Source: Ancylobacter lacus (GTDB lineage Bacteria; Pseudomonadota; Alphaproteobacteria; Rhizobiales; Xanthobacteraceae). From it: a DNA stretch of 64,000 bases. The notes beneath the pieces are model-generated. The model searched no databases. It was not told where the DNA came from and saw only the letters and a list, made by a program, of their open reading frames with translations. A program made the translations under genes and the position numbers. The stretch spans positions 145,444 through 209,443 of the forward strand of contig NZ_JAHBGE010000057.1 in assembly GCF_018390635.1 (NCBI RefSeq), in the 5' to 3' direction. This document shows positions 38,862-47,536 of this stretch, one piece after another; the first letter of the stretch is position 1, and every line of letters starts with the position of its first letter.

Positions 38862-39806
38862 CTATGCCGGATCGTCGAGCGGCAGGTCGGGCGGGCGGCG
38901 GCGCACCGCGTCGCGGCAGCGGCGGGCGAGCCGGCCGACCCGGCGCAGCGCCTCGACCACATAGACCCGCACATTGCGCAGCGCGGCGTTGGAGAGCGGC
39001 GCCCGCGCCCAGGGCGAGCGGGCGCGGTGGGCCCGCCAGATCGCGGTGGCGGGGTGGCGGCAATCGGCGTGGTTGGGCTTGGAGCGGCCGACGAAATGGA
39101 TGATGTTCGCCGCCGCGAACCCCTCCACATTGCCGCTGCGGCGCGAGACATAGGAGGTCTCGTAGTAGTTCCAGGTGCGCGGCAGCTCCTGCCAGCGCCC
39201 GGCGAGGGCGAGATTCAGCGCGTCCTGGTCCATGAGGCGCAGCCGGTCGCCCTGGTTCAGCGCGATGTCGAGGCTGTGGCGGGAGAGACCGGCGGCGCGC
39301 CAGGCGGCGGGGTCGATCAGCAGCACGCCGGAATTGAGATAGGGCGTGTCCTCCGGCAGGCCGAGCCGGCGGTTCCACTCGCCATGGGCGGAGGTGCGGG
39401 CATCGCGGACGGCGGCCACCGCATGGCCGCCCATCTCCACCTCCACCAGCGGCGCCAGCGGCGCGTTGATGAGGGTGTCGCAGTCGACATAGAGCATCCG
39501 CTCGCCCACCTGCGGCAGCAGATGGGGAATGAGGAGGCGCACATAGGCGGAGGGGCTGACATGGGTGCGCGCCACCAGCCGGCCGAGCACGTCGCGGATG
39601 GACTGGTCGACGTCGTGGATGTGCAGGTCCGCCGGGCGGGGATGGCAGGCCGAGAGGCGGGCGCGGTCCCGGTCGGTGAGGCCGGTGCCGAAGACGTGCA
39701 CGGCCGAGACGGCCTCCCCGCCATGCGCCGCCAGCGACAGCAGCATGACGCCGGTGAGCTCGACATAGGTACGGTCGGTGACCGTGACGACCGTGAGGCG
39801 GCGCAC
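38862..39806 (-). CDS. Glycosyltransferase family 8 protein
   Basis: 314-residue GT-A fold enzyme. The DxD motif is in MLYVDCDTLINAPLAPL at about 105-120; HVSPSAYVRLLIPHLLPQVG just before it, YLNSGVLLID, DQDALN and IIHFVGRSKPN (about 245) are family signatures (UDP-sugar binding). The C-terminal 70 residues are Arg-rich and unlike the usual GT8 core. Acceptor unknown; LPS or capsule modification is the common role. Convergent with the TSUP gene, 16 bp apart. Confidence 0.88.
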   Translation of the reverse strand: MRRLTVVTVTDRTYVELTGVMLLSLAAHGGEAVSAVHVFGTGLTDRDRARLSACHPRPADLHIHDVDQSIRDVLGRLVARTHVSPSAYVRLLIPHLLPQVGERMLYVDCDTLINAPLAPLVEVEMGGHAVAAVRDARTSAHGEWNRRLGLPEDTPYLNSGVLLIDPAAWRAAGLSRHSLDIALNQGDRLRLMDQDALNLALAGRWQELPRTWNYYETSYVSRRSGNVEGFAAANIIHFVGRSKPNHADCRHPATAIWRAHRARSPWARAPLSNAALRNVRVYVVEALRRVGRLARRCRDAVRRRPPDLPLDDPA

Positions 39807-39850
39807 GGCGCCCTCCCAGTTGCGGGGCGCGGGCGCGCCCCGAAGGACGC

Positions 39851-40597
39851 TCAGGCGCTCATCTTCGCCATGAGGCCTTCGGAGATCTCGAAATTGGCGT
39901 AGACGTTCTGGACGTCGTCATTGTCTTCCAGCGTGTCGACCAGCCGGATCAGCTTCTCCGCCACCTCGTCGTCGACCGCCACGGTGTTCTGCGGGCGCCA
40001 GACCAGGCCGGACTTGCGCGGCTCGCCGAAGCGGGCTTCCAGCGCGCGGGCCACCTCGTGCAGGTTCTCCACCGAGCAGACCACCTCATGGCCGTTCTCG
40101 TCGGAGGAGACGTCGTCCGCCCCCGCCTCGATCGCCGCTTCCAGCATGTCGTCGGCCGACGCCTTGGCGGCGTCGAAGGCGATGACGCCGATGCGGTCGA
40201 ACATGAAGGACACCGCGCCGGTCTCGGCCAGCGCGCCGCCGGACTTGGTGAAGTAGGAGCGCACTTCCGAGGCGGTGCGGTTGCGGTTGTCGGTCAGCGC
40301 CTCGACGATGACGGCGACGCCGCCGGGGCCATAGCCCTCGTAGCGGATCTCGTCATAGTTCTCCGCGTCGCCGCCCAGCGCCTTCTTGATGGCGCGGTCG
40401 ATGTTGTCCTTCGGCATGTTCTCGGCGCGGGCGGCGAGAACGGCGGCACGCAGGCGCGGGTTCATGTTCGGGTCGGGCATGCCCATCTTGGCGGCCACGG
40501 TGATTTCGCGCGCCAGCTTGGAGAACAGCTTGGAGCGCACCGCATCCTGCTTGCCCTTGCGGTGCATGATGTTCTTGAACTGCGAATGACCGGCCAT
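39851..40597 (-). CDS. yebC: YebC/TACO1 family protein
   Basis: 248-residue cytoplasmic protein of the YebC/PmpR/TACO1 family, reported as transcription regulators or as factors helping translation of proline runs. Signatures: [18 protein letters not shown] at the start, [32 protein letters not shown], and [23 protein letters not shown] (first part: [19 protein letters not shown]). I chose ATG 40597; 15 more codons are open upstream. In rhizobia it often precedes ruvC; here five accessory genes intervene. Confidence 0.95.
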   Translation of the reverse strand: MAGHSQFKNIMHRKGKQDAVRSKLFSKLAREITVAAKMGMPDPNMNPRLRAAVLAARAENMPKDNIDRAIKKALGGDAENYDEIRYEGYGPGGVAVIVEALTDNRNRTASEVRSYFTKSGGALAETGAVSFMFDRIGVIAFDAAKASADDMLEAAIEAGADDVSSDENGHEVVCSVENLHEVARALEARFGEPRKSGLVWRPQNTVAVDDEVAEKLIRLVDTLEDNDDVQNVYANFEISEGLMAKMSA

Positions 40598-40767
40598 CGC
40601 CGCCTCCACGTCGCGCGCTCCGGCCGATGCGCGGCCGGGCACGTCTTCCTGTCGAAACCGAATGCGGCTGGCTTATAGGCGCAAGCCCGCCCGCACGTAA
40701 AGCGGCGCGCCGCCGCGACGCGGAGCCACCGGAAAGGCGGCCGCCATGAAGGGCGGCGCCCTGCGGC

Positions 40768-41583
40768 TCACCAGAAGCCGGGCAGCGCCGGGGAAAGGTC
40801 GCCGCCGATCCGCACCGGGGCCACGGCGACGGCGCGGCCGGTGGCGTCGGTCTCCACCGCGAGGCCGGCCAGCGTGCCGGGCCCGGCGGCGGGCTCGAAG
40901 CGGGAGGCGCCGATCTTGCGGGTGAAGCGGCGCAGCGGCTCCTCCTTGTCCATGCCGATCACCCCGTCATAGGCGCCGCACATGCCGGTGTCGGTCTGGA
41001 AGGCGGTGCCGCCGGGCAGGATGCGGTGGTCGGCGGTGGGGACATGGGTGTGGGTGCCGACGACGAGGCTGGCGCGGCCGTCGCACCAGTGGCCGAAGGC
41101 CTGCTTCTCGCTGGTCGCCTCGGCGTGGAAATCGATGAGGATGGCGTCGGCGGCGAGGCCGAGCGGGCAGGCCTCCAGCTCGCGGTCGATCGCGGCGAAG
41201 GGGTCGTCCAGCGGGTCCATGAAGGAGCGGCCCATCATGTTGACCACCAGCACCTGGGCGCCGTTCTGCGCCTCCACCAGCGCCGCGCCCCGGCCCGGCG
41301 TGCCCTTGGGAAAATTGGCCGGGCGGACGAGGCGGGGGGCCCGCTCGATGAAGACCAGCGCCTCGCGCTGGTCAAAGGCGTGGTTGCCGAGCGTCACCGC
41401 GTCGGCGCCGGCCTCCAGCAGTTCCTCGTAGATCGCCTCGGTGATGCCGAAGCCGCCGGCGGCATTCTCGCCGTTCACCACCACGAAATCGAGCGCGAAG
41501 TCGCGCCGCAGCCGCGGCAGGTGCTCGGCGACGACATGGCGGCCCGGCCGGCCGACCACGTCGCCCAGGAACAGAATGCGCAT
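40768..41583 (-). CDS. YmdB-like metallophosphoesterase (TIGR00282 family)
   Basis: 271-residue dinuclear metal phosphoesterase. Motifs: MRILFLGDVVGRPGRHVV, VVNGENAAGGFGI, TLGNHAFDQRE, LIDFHAEATSEKQAFGHWCD, GTHTHVPTADHRILPGGTAF, and TGMCGAYDGVIGMDKEEPLR. Family members act as 2',3'-cyclic phosphodiesterases or c-di-AMP/cAMP-type hydrolases in other bacteria; substrate here is unknown. It lies 6 bases after the 5-FCL gene, so the two are very likely cotranscribed. Confidence 0.92.
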   Translation of the reverse strand: MRILFLGDVVGRPGRHVVAEHLPRLRRDFALDFVVVNGENAAGGFGITEAIYEELLEAGADAVTLGNHAFDQREALVFIERAPRLVRPANFPKGTPGRGAALVEAQNGAQVLVVNMMGRSFMDPLDDPFAAIDRELEACPLGLAADAILIDFHAEATSEKQAFGHWCDGRASLVVGTHTHVPTADHRILPGGTAFQTDTGMCGAYDGVIGMDKEEPLRRFTRKIGASRFEPAAGPGTLAGLAVETDATGRAVAVAPVRIGGDLSPALPGFW

Positions 41584-41589
41584 GAAGGG

Positions 41590-42219
41590 CTACTCCTCCG
41601 TCGGCAGGATGACGCCGGCGTCGGTGGCGATGGCGTCGAGCCGCTCGTCATGGGCGCCGGCGGGCAGCTCGTCCAGCCGCTGCACCGCGAAGGCGAAGCC
41701 GAGCGCCTCCACCCGCTTCACCCGGCGCAGCCGGGCCAGCGTGCGGTCGTAGAAGCCGCCGCCATAGCCGAGCCGGTTGCCCCGTGTGTCGAAGGCGGCG
41801 AGCGGCACCACCACGATGTCGGGGTCGACCTCGGCCATGCCGGCCGGGGGGGCGGGAATGGCGAAGCGCCCCGGCCCCGGGCTCGGCTCCAGCGGCACCG
41901 CCGCGTCCCAGCGGCGGAACACCAGCGGCGCGGCGGGGCCGACCACCACCGGCAGCGCCAGCCGGGCCCCGGCGGCGCGCAGGCGCCGGACCAGCGGGCC
42001 GGTGGGAATCTCATGGCCGATGGGCACGAACAGCGCCACGGTCTCGCCCGCCACGGTGCCGAGCCACTCCGCCGCGTGTTCGGCCGCCGCCTCGGCCCCG
42101 GCCTCGCGCTCCGCCGGGGTCAGCGCGGCGCGGCGTGCCAGAGCCTCGCGCCGCAGCCGCGTCTTGGTGGCGGCGATGGCGTCGGGGTCGCGGGCGGAGG
42201 AGGGAGGCATTTGCGGCAT
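41590..42219 (-). CDS. fau: 5-formyltetrahydrofolate cyclo-ligase
   Basis: Converts 5-formyl-THF to 5,10-methenyl-THF with ATP, in folate one-carbon metabolism. Signatures: the N-terminal basic helix TKTRLRREALARRAALTPAE, the FVPIGHEIPTGPLVRRLRA region, and the diagnostic C-terminal VVPLAAFDTRGNRLGYGGGF-YDR. Starts at ATG 42219 or 42210 both fit; 42258 would add 13 residues. The gene lies downstream of the 6S RNA gene on the same strand, the classic ssrS-ygfA pairing. Confidence 0.93.
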   Translation of the reverse strand: MPQMPPSSARDPDAIAATKTRLRREALARRAALTPAEREAGAEAAAEHAAEWLGTVAGETVALFVPIGHEIPTGPLVRRLRAAGARLALPVVVGPAAPLVFRRWDAAVPLEPSPGPGRFAIPAPPAGMAEVDPDIVVVPLAAFDTRGNRLGYGGGFYDRTLARLRRVKRVEALGFAFAVQRLDELPAGAHDERLDAIATDAGVILPTEE

Positions 42220-42341
42220 GGCAGGCGCCGTACTGGTGGCCGGACGCCACACGGGCAACAGGAACCGGCAGGCAACGGGAACCGGTGGACACCGGAACGG
42301 AGATGCACCGGGTGGCGCCGGAAACCGGACGCCGAAGGCGA

Positions 42342-42500
42342 GTGCGGAGCCGCGATGGCCGTTGGAAATCGATCCCGGGAACCTACAACGTAGGTGGGCG
42401 CCATATGTCCGGACCCACGGGTCCGGTCAGGGACAGCTCCCTTTGAGATCGATAAGGCCCCGGGGAATATGTTCTCCTGACGAACCGCGCAGCCCCGCAC
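42342..42500 (-). ncRNA. ssrS: 6S RNA
   Basis: Upstream of 5-FCL on the same strand, as in most proteobacteria. GTGCGGGGCTGCG at the 5' end pairs with CGCGGCTCCGCAC at the 3' end (13 bp with G-U pairs), enclosing 159 nt. Inside, GGGGCCTTA matches the conserved CCUUA of 6S; hairpins CCGGACCC-GT-GGGTCCGG and ACCTAC-GTT-GTAGGT follow, the latter near the conserved 3' side. A TAGATT -10 lies at 42510-42505 with TGGCAA 17 bases above it, placing the start at about 42500. 6S binds sigma70 RNA polymerase as a promoter mimic. Confidence 0.85.
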
Positions 42501-42504
42501 GACA

Positions 42505-42533
42505 AATCTAGGACGTCGCGCGGCCGATTGCCA
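42505..42533 (-). promoter_or_regulatory. Sigma70-type promoter of 6S RNA
   Basis: On the minus strand TGGCAA (42533-42528), 17-bp spacer, then TAGATT (42510-42505), 5 bases before the inferred 6S 5' end. The -10 fits better than the -35. Confidence 0.55.
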
Positions 42534-42605
42534 GAGGGATGCGCGGGCTTCTCCCCGGTTCGTGACGGGGCGCGGCACGCCGCCGTCACCAACCGGGGAG
42601 GCCGA

Positions 42606-43607
42606 TCAGCCGACCGTCAGCACGATCTTGCCGACATGGGCGCTCGATTCCATGCGGGCATGGGCGGCGGCGGCCTCGACGAGGGGGAAGCTGCGGTCCA
42701 TCACCGGCTTCACCGTGCCGGCCTCGATCAGCGGCCACACCTTCTCCACCAGCGCGGCGGCGATGCGCGCCTTCTCCGCGCCGGGGCGCGAGCGCAGGGT
42801 TGAACCCATATGCGACAGCCGCTTCAGCATCAGCCGCATATAGTCGATCTGCACCTTCGAGCCTTCCATGAAGGCGATCTGCACGATGCGGCCCTGCGGG
42901 GCGGCGGCCTCGTAGTTGCGGGCGATGTAGGAGCCCCCGACCATGTCGAGAATGACGTTGACGCCCTTGCCGCCGGTGGCCTGCTTCAGCTCGGCGACGA
43001 AGTCCTGGGTCTTGTAGTCGATGGCGAGATCGGCGCCGAGGTCGCGGCACACCGCGCACTTCTCCGCGCTGCCGGCGGTGGCGAACACCTTCGCCCCGAA
43101 CGCCCTGGCGAGCTGGATCGCCGTGGTGCCGATGCCGGAGGTGCCGCCATGGACGAGGAAGCTCTCGCCCGGCTTCAGCCCGGCGAGGTCGAACACATTG
43201 GTCCACACGGTGAAGAAGGTCTCGGGCAGCGCGGCCGCCTCGGCCAGCGAGAGGCCCGCCGGCACCGGCAGGGCGGAGCCCTCCTCGGCGAGGCAATACT
43301 CGGCATAGCCGCCGCCCGACACCAGCGCGCAGACCTTGTCGCCGGGCTTCCAGCGGGTGACGCCCTCGCCGACGCCGACCACCTCGCCGGCGATCTCCAG
43401 CCCGGGAATGTCCGGGGCGCCGGGCGGCGGGGGATAGAGCCCCTTGCGCTGCATCACGTCCGGCCGGTTCACCCCGGCGGCGGCGACCTTCACGAGGATC
43501 TCGCCCGGGCGCGGCGCCGGCACCGGCCGCGTCTCCGGCACCAGCGCCTCGGGGCCGCCCGGGGTCGGGATGGCGATCGCGGTCATGCTCGTCGGCAGGT
43601 CGGACAC
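42606..43607 (-). CDS. Zinc-independent MDR-family NAD(P)H:quinone oxidoreductase (PIG3-like)
   Basis: 333-residue quinone oxidoreductase of the medium-chain dehydrogenase/reductase superfamily. N-terminal GroES-like domain: AAAGVNRPDVMQRKGLYPPP and GLEIAGEVVGVGEGVTRWKP; coenzyme domain GTSGIGTTAIQLARAFGAKV. No structural or catalytic zinc Cys set is present. GTG 43607 is preferred because AGGAG lies 7 bases ahead; ATG 43586 (MTAIAIP) is the alternative. Neighbouring genes do not suggest a specific substrate. The gap to the 6S promoter is short, about 70 bases. Confidence 0.85.
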   Translation of the reverse strand: MSDLPTSMTAIAIPTPGGPEALVPETRPVPAPRPGEILVKVAAAGVNRPDVMQRKGLYPPPPGAPDIPGLEIAGEVVGVGEGVTRWKPGDKVCALVSGGGYAEYCLAEEGSALPVPAGLSLAEAAALPETFFTVWTNVFDLAGLKPGESFLVHGGTSGIGTTAIQLARAFGAKVFATAGSAEKCAVCRDLGADLAIDYKTQDFVAELKQATGGKGVNVILDMVGGSYIARNYEAAAPQGRIVQIAFMEGSKVQIDYMRLMLKRLSHMGSTLRSRPGAEKARIAAALVEKVWPLIEAGTVKPVMDRSFPLVEAAAAHARMESSAHVGKIVLTVG

Positions 43608-43808
43608 GGGCTCACTCCTGAAGGGCCGGCGCGCGCGGCGCCGGCACGGAAAGGCAAAGCCGGCCAGGGCGCGGCGTGGCGCGCCGGGCGGCGACTGGCG
43701 GATTTGGTAGGTCATGCCCGCCGGGCTGGCAACCGGCGGCGGCTGATATAGTTTGCCGTGGAGCCGGCGCGGCCCGCCCGCCGCGCCCCGACGCAACGGA
43801 GGAACGCC

Positions 43809-44000
43809 ATGAGCTTCATCGACGACGAGCCGCGCCGGCCGCGCCCGGCGCTGGAGATCGGCGGGGACCTCTCGGCCCTGTCCGAATCGGAGATCGACGA
43901 GCGCATCCTCGCGCTGGAGGCGGAGATCGCGCGGCTGCGCGCCACGCTGGCCGCCAAGAAGGCCTCCCGGCAGGCGGCGGATGTTTTCTTCAAGCGCTGA
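43809..44000 (+). CDS. DUF1192 family small protein
   Basis: 63 residues: SFIDDEPRRPRPALEIGGDL then SALSESEIDERILALEAEIA and a charged C-terminal helix ending DVFFKR. This acidic start, the LSxxELxERIxxLExEIxRL coiled-coil segment and the short length are the DUF1192 pattern seen in rhizobia. Function unknown. GGAGG lies 5 bases before the ATG. The next gene on this strand is rcdA, 262 bases downstream, with a CtrA-type box and a structured candidate sRNA between. Confidence 0.85.
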   Translation: MSFIDDEPRRPRPALEIGGDLSALSESEIDERILALEAEIARLRATLAAKKASRQAADVFFKR

Positions 44001-44064
44001 CGGCGCGGGGTGAACGACGCCGGCCCGTCCCGTCCGGCCGTGGAAGGGCGGGCGCAAAACAGGC

Positions 44065-44079
44065 TTAACGGCGCGTTAA
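44065..44079. promoter_or_regulatory. Perfect CtrA-type box TTAA-N7-TTAA
   Basis: TTAACGGCGCGTTAA matches TTAA-N7-TTAA exactly and is also palindromic (GCTTAAC/GTTAAGC at 44063-44081). It lies 184 bases before rcdA and directly before the four-hairpin candidate sRNA. In alphaproteobacteria CtrA binds TTAA-N7-TTAA(C) sites. Binding is inferred, and ctrA itself is not in the window. Confidence 0.6.
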
Positions 44080-44097
44080 GCTTTCCGGCGCATCACT

Positions 44098-44192
44098 GTT
44101 GACGTCCAATTCTGGACGCGAGTGGCTCCTGTCCACTCTGTTTGACGCCTCCCTGTCAAAGCCTTCGAGCCGCCTTCGGGCGGCTCTTTTTT
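44098..44192 (+). ncRNA. Candidate small RNA with four hairpins and anti-Shine-Dalgarno loops
   Basis: Four consecutive stem-loops: CGTCC-AATTCT-GGACG (44103-44118), GAGTGG-CTCCTGT-CCACTC (44120-44138), TTTGAC-GCCTCCCT-GTCAAA (44141-44160), and a GAGCCGCC-TTCG-GGCGGCTC-TTTTTT terminator (44167-44192). Two loops expose CTCCT and CCTCCC, complementary to ribosome binding sites. This layout resembles alphaproteobacterial sRNAs with CCUCC loops (alpha-r14/CcsR-like). It could be its own transcript or come from the 3' end of the DUF1192 mRNA. The 5' end is a guess. Confidence 0.6.
44167..44192 (+). terminator. Intrinsic terminator of the candidate sRNA
   Basis: 8-bp perfect stem GAGCCGCC/GGCGGCTC with a UUCG tetraloop and six T residues. 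Confidence 0.9.
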
Positions 44193-44262
44193 GTGTGCGG
44201 CAGCGCCGGTGTGGCCCGCCCGCACTCGACCCGGCGCGGCTGTTGCGGCAAGACTTGAGGCC

Positions 44263-44766
44263 ATGAACGATCATGGCGCCCCCGCCCAGCCCGTCGACTT
44301 CCGCGAGCGCATGCTCGCCGCGCAGAGCTTCGAGCATCTCTTCGCCCGGGGCATGGATCTGGTCGAGCAGACCGCCGCCTATCTCGACGGCCCCGGCCGC
44401 GAGGACAGCCGCCACCTCTCCCGCAACCCCATGCTGATCTACGCCCGCGAGAGCATGCGCCTCACCACGCGGCTGATGCAGATCGCCTCCTGGCTGCTGC
44501 TGCAGCGCACGGTGAACGAACGGGAGATGACGCTGGCCGAGGCCGAGCGGCAGAAGGGCCGCATCGACCTGGAGCGCGTCCATGTGCTGCCGGAGGAGGA
44601 AGCCCGCGAGCTGCCCGAGCGGCTGCTGGCGCTGATCGACAGCTCCAACGAGCTGCGCGAGCGCATCGTGCGGCTCGACGCCGCGCTGTATGGCCGCGCG
44701 CTGGAGGTGCCGAACCCGGTGAACGACCAGATCGGCCGGCTGCGCGCCGCCTTCGAGGCCGGCTGA
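44263..44766 (+). CDS. rcdA: RcdA/DUF1465 family: regulator of CtrA degradation adaptor
   Basis: 167-residue helical protein. The DUF1465 signature is visible: FRERMLAAQSFEHLFARGMD, LVEQTAAYLDGPGREDSR, the MLIYARESMRLTTRLMQIAS-WLLLQRTVNE segment, and IDSSNELRERIVRLDAAL. In Caulobacter RcdA helps CpdR and PopA bring CtrA to the ClpXP protease. Length fits. Start ATG 44263 has AGACTTGAGG upstream, 2 bases from the ATG, so spacing is poor. It sits 71 bases after the terminator of the candidate sRNA, 184 after the CtrA-type box. Confidence 0.85.
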   Translation: MNDHGAPAQPVDFRERMLAAQSFEHLFARGMDLVEQTAAYLDGPGREDSRHLSRNPMLIYARESMRLTTRLMQIASWLLLQRTVNEREMTLAEAERQKGRIDLERVHVLPEEEARELPERLLALIDSSNELRERIVRLDAALYGRALEVPNPVNDQIGRLRAAFEAG

Positions 44767-45180
44767 GGCCAGGGCCGCGCCGGGGCGGCCATGCTCTGGG
44801 AAGCAGAACCTGTCATCTGAGGACCGGGCACCGGGAACGGCGCCGCAAGCGGTCAGCGAGCGCGTTGCGCGGTCCAGCGAGCGCGCCGCGCGTTGCGCGG
44901 AAGGCTGCCCGTTCCGCAAGAGACGGGGCACAGCCGCCGCGGCCCGTCGCCGCATCGGCGGGGCGCCGGGGCGGTGGGCGGTCATCGCGGCAGCCGGCGG
45001 TGGGGCGTCCGGCGGGCCGGAAAACGACAAAAGCCCCCGCGCTGTGCACGGAGGCTGCTGTCGGTCGCCACGGGGCGGGCCGGCGGGCACGATGCCCGCG
45101 CGACGCAGCGTTTCCCGGGCCGCGCGGCGTGGCCCTGACAGGCCGTGCCGAAGCGCGCCGCCGGGCCGCCGCGGGCCGGA
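44767..45180. other. Gap between rcdA and rpmE; contains the likely rpmE terminator
   Basis: 414 bp without a gene. A near-repeat occurs at 44858-44900 (GCGAGCGCG then TTGCGCGG, twice). The only clear signal is a minus-strand terminator at 45021-45056. Confidence 0.5.
45021..45056 (-). terminator. Intrinsic terminator of rpmE (minus strand)
   Basis: On the minus strand AGCCTCCG pairs with CGGGGGCT (one G-U) around a 9-nt loop, followed by TTTTGTCGTTTT. It lies 125 bases beyond the rpmE stop. Confidence 0.65.
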
Positions 45181-45405
45181 TCAGGCCTTGAGGAAGCCCG
45201 CGAACTTCTTCTGGAACTTCGACACGCGGCCGCCGCGGTCGAGCAGCTGCTGCGAGCCGCCGGTCCAGGCCGGGTGCGAGGTCGAGTCGATGTCGAGAGC
45301 AAGGGTGTCACCCTCCTTGCCCCAGGTCGTGCGGGTCGTGTACTCGGTGCCGTCCGTCATCACCACCTTCACGAAGTGGTAGTCGGGATGGATGTTGCTC
45401 TTCAT
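45181..45405 (-). CDS. rpmE: 50S ribosomal protein L31
   Basis: 74 residues: [20 protein letters not shown], then [28 protein letters not shown]-type motif ([20 protein letters not shown]) and FQKKFAGF at the end. No zinc-binding CxxC pair is present, which is usual for rhizobial L31. ATG 45405 has AGGA 8 bases upstream; an upstream in-frame ATG (45414) would add three residues. It is divergent from the ABC exporter across 107 bp. Confidence 0.94.
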   Translation of the reverse strand: MKSNIHPDYHFVKVVMTDGTEYTTRTTWGKEGDTLALDIDSTSHPAWTGGSQQLLDRGGRVSKFQKKFAGFLKA

Positions 45406-45512
45406 GGGTTGCATCCTCGCCGCCGCGGGGCCGGGCCCCGAAGGGAGCCGCGCGGCGATCTTCAAAACGATCCTGCCGGAAATCCGAGCGGGTCTATAAC
45501 CGAGAGCTTGCC

Positions 45513-47354
45513 GTGACACAAGCCGATCCCAGCCGGGAGTCAACAACCCCCTTCAGCGGCCCCGCCGCCGGGGAGCCCGCCTTCCAGGCCGACGTCGCCC
45601 GGCCACCCCGCCGCACCCTGCGCCCGCTCGCGGCGCTGCGGCCGCATGTGATGCGCTACAAGGGCCGCGCGCTGGCCGCGCTGGCCGCGCTGCTGGTCGC
45701 CGCCATCGCCACGCTGGTGGTGCCGGTCGCGGTGCGGCGCATGATCGATTTCGGCTTCGACGCCGGCCATGCCGGTTTCATCGACCGCTATTTCGGCGTG
45801 ATGCTGCTGGTGGTGGCGGTGCTGGCCGGGGCCTCGGGGCTGCGCTACTACCTCGTCATGTCGCTGGGCGAGCGGATCGTCGCCGACCTGCGCGCCGCGG
45901 TGTTCGAGCGGCTGCTGCTGCTCGACGGCCGCTTCTACGACACCGCCCGTTCCGGCGAGCTGATCTCGCGGCTGACCGCCGACACCACCCAGATCCGCAG
46001 CGCGGTCGGCTCCTCCGCCTCCATCGCGCTGCGCAACATCGTGCTGTTCCTCGGCGCGGCGGTGATGATGGTGGTCACCAGCCCCTGGCTGTCGACGGCG
46101 CTGCTGGTGCTGATTCCCGCCATCGTCGCGGTGCTGATCGGCGCCGGGCGCGGGGTGCGCAAGCGCTCGCGCGCCGCGCAGGACACGCTGGCGGAAGCCT
46201 CGGCCTACGCCGCCGAGGCGATCGGCGCGGTGCGCACGCTGCAGGCCAACACCGCCGAGCGCGCCGCCGGGCGGCTGTTCGCCGGCGAGGTGGAGCACAC
46301 CTACGCCGCCGCCGCCGCCGCCATCCGCGCCCGCTCGCTGCTCACCGGCTTCGGCATCTTCATGGTCTTCGCCAGCGTGGTCGGCATCCTGTGGGCGGGC
46401 GCCAATGCCGTGCTGGCCGGCACGATGAGCGCGGGCACGCTGAGCCAGTTCGTGCTCTACGCCGTGCTGGCGGCGAGCGGGCTCGGCCAGCTCGGCGAGG
46501 TGTGGGGCGAGGTGGCACAGGCCGCCGGCGCCACCGGGCGGATTTCCGAGCTGCTCGCCACCGAGCCGGAGGTGAAGGCGCCGGCCGCCCCGCTCGCCCT
46601 GCCCGCGCCCCCGCGTGGCGAGGTGGCGTTCGAGGAGGTGCGCTTCGCCTACCCCACCCGGCCCGGCCACATCGCGGTGGAAGGGCTTTCCTTCGCCGTC
46701 CGGCGCGGCGAGCGGGTGGCGATCGTCGGCCCCTCCGGGGCCGGCAAGAGCACGCTGTTCCAGCTCCTGCTGCGGTTCTACGACCCCGCCGCCGGCCGCA
46801 TCCGGGTCGACGGCGTCGACATCGCCCGCGCCGACCCCGAGGCGGTGCGCGCCCGCATCGCGCTGGTGCCGCAGGATGTCGCGATCTTCGCCACCACCGT
46901 GCGGGAGAACATCCGGCTCGGCCGGCCCGACGCCACCGACGCCGAGGTGGAGGCCGCCGGCCGGCTCGCGCTGGCCGACGAGTTCGTCGCCCGGCTGCCG
47001 CAGGGCTGGGACACCCGGGTGGGCGAGCGCGGCGTCACGCTCTCCGGCGGCCAGCGCCAGCGCCTCGCCATCGCCCGCGCGGTGCTGCGGCAGGCGCCGA
47101 TCCTGCTGCTGGACGAGGCGACCTCCGCGCTCGATGCCGAGAGCGAGACGCTGGTGCAGCAGGCGCTCGACCGCTCCATGGAAGGGCGCACCACGCTCGT
47201 CATCGCCCACCGGCTGGCCACCGTGCTCTCCGCCGACCGCATTCTGGTGATGGAGAACGGCCGCATCGTCGAGGAAGGCACCCACGCCAGCCTCGTCGCC
47301 CGCGCCGGCCTCTACGCCCGGCTGGCGGCGCTGCAGTTCGGCCAGGCGGCGTGA
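45513..47354 (+). CDS. ABC exporter with fused permease and ATPase (MsbA/ABCB half-transporter)
   Basis: 613 residues, one half-transporter. Six transmembrane helices cover about 45-330 ([60 protein letters not shown]). The ATPase has Walker [10 protein letters not shown], signature [16 protein letters not shown], Walker [13 protein letters not shown], and H-loop IAHRLAT. The start is GTG 45513, in an AT-rich spot with no strong Shine-Dalgarno. Substrate unknown; lipid, peptide or drug export are possible. rpmE next to this exporter is common in rhizobia. Confidence 0.9.
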   Translation: MTQADPSRESTTPFSGPAAGEPAFQADVARPPRRTLRPLAALRPHVMRYKGRALAALAALLVAAIATLVVPVAVRRMIDFGFDAGHAGFIDRYFGVMLLVVAVLAGASGLRYYLVMSLGERIVADLRAAVFERLLLLDGRFYDTARSGELISRLTADTTQIRSAVGSSASIALRNIVLFLGAAVMMVVTSPWLSTALLVLIPAIVAVLIGAGRGVRKRSRAAQDTLAEASAYAAEAIGAVRTLQANTAERAAGRLFAGEVEHTYAAAAAAIRARSLLTGFGIFMVFASVVGILWAGANAVLAGTMSAGTLSQFVLYAVLAASGLGQLGEVWGEVAQAAGATGRISELLATEPEVKAPAAPLALPAPPRGEVAFEEVRFAYPTRPGHIAVEGLSFAVRRGERVAIVGPSGAGKSTLFQLLLRFYDPAAGRIRVDGVDIARADPEAVRARIALVPQDVAIFATTVRENIRLGRPDATDAEVEAAGRLALADEFVARLPQGWDTRVGERGVTLSGGQRQRLAIARAVLRQAPILLLDEATSALDAESETLVQQALDRSMEGRTTLVIAHRLATVLSADRILVMENGRIVEEGTHASLVARAGLYARLAALQFGQAA

Positions 47355-47388
47355 GGCGCACGGGCGCGGGACGGCGTGAGGGGAGCAT

Positions 47389-47490
47389 AGTGTTAGCGTT
47401 TGGCGTCTAGAGATGGATCACCCGAGCAGAGCGGGACGCCTCGGTGGTCGAATCCCGTAGCCCTAAATCAACGATTGGTTGACTAACACT
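47389..47490. other. Putative structured element closed by an 8-bp inverted repeat
   Basis: AGTGTTAG (from 47389) pairs with CTAACACT (about 47483-47490). Inside are a nested hairpin (GGCGTC ... CCCG/CGGG ... GACGCC) and TCAAC-GATTG-GTTGA just before the closing arm, giving a multibranched fold. GGTCGAATCCCG inside resembles a tRNA T-loop, but no acceptor or anticodon arms fit a tRNA. Function unknown, and a fortuitous fold cannot be excluded. Confidence 0.35.
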
Positions 47491-47536
47491 CGGGACGGGG
47501 CATATCAGTATGAAGTCGGTTGACAGGATGTAAACC

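Noticed and set aside
47441-47490. tRNA or tmRNA at 47389-47490
   Set aside because: The T-loop-like GTCGAATC has no pairing acceptor, D or anticodon arms, and no CCA or tag-peptide frame was found.
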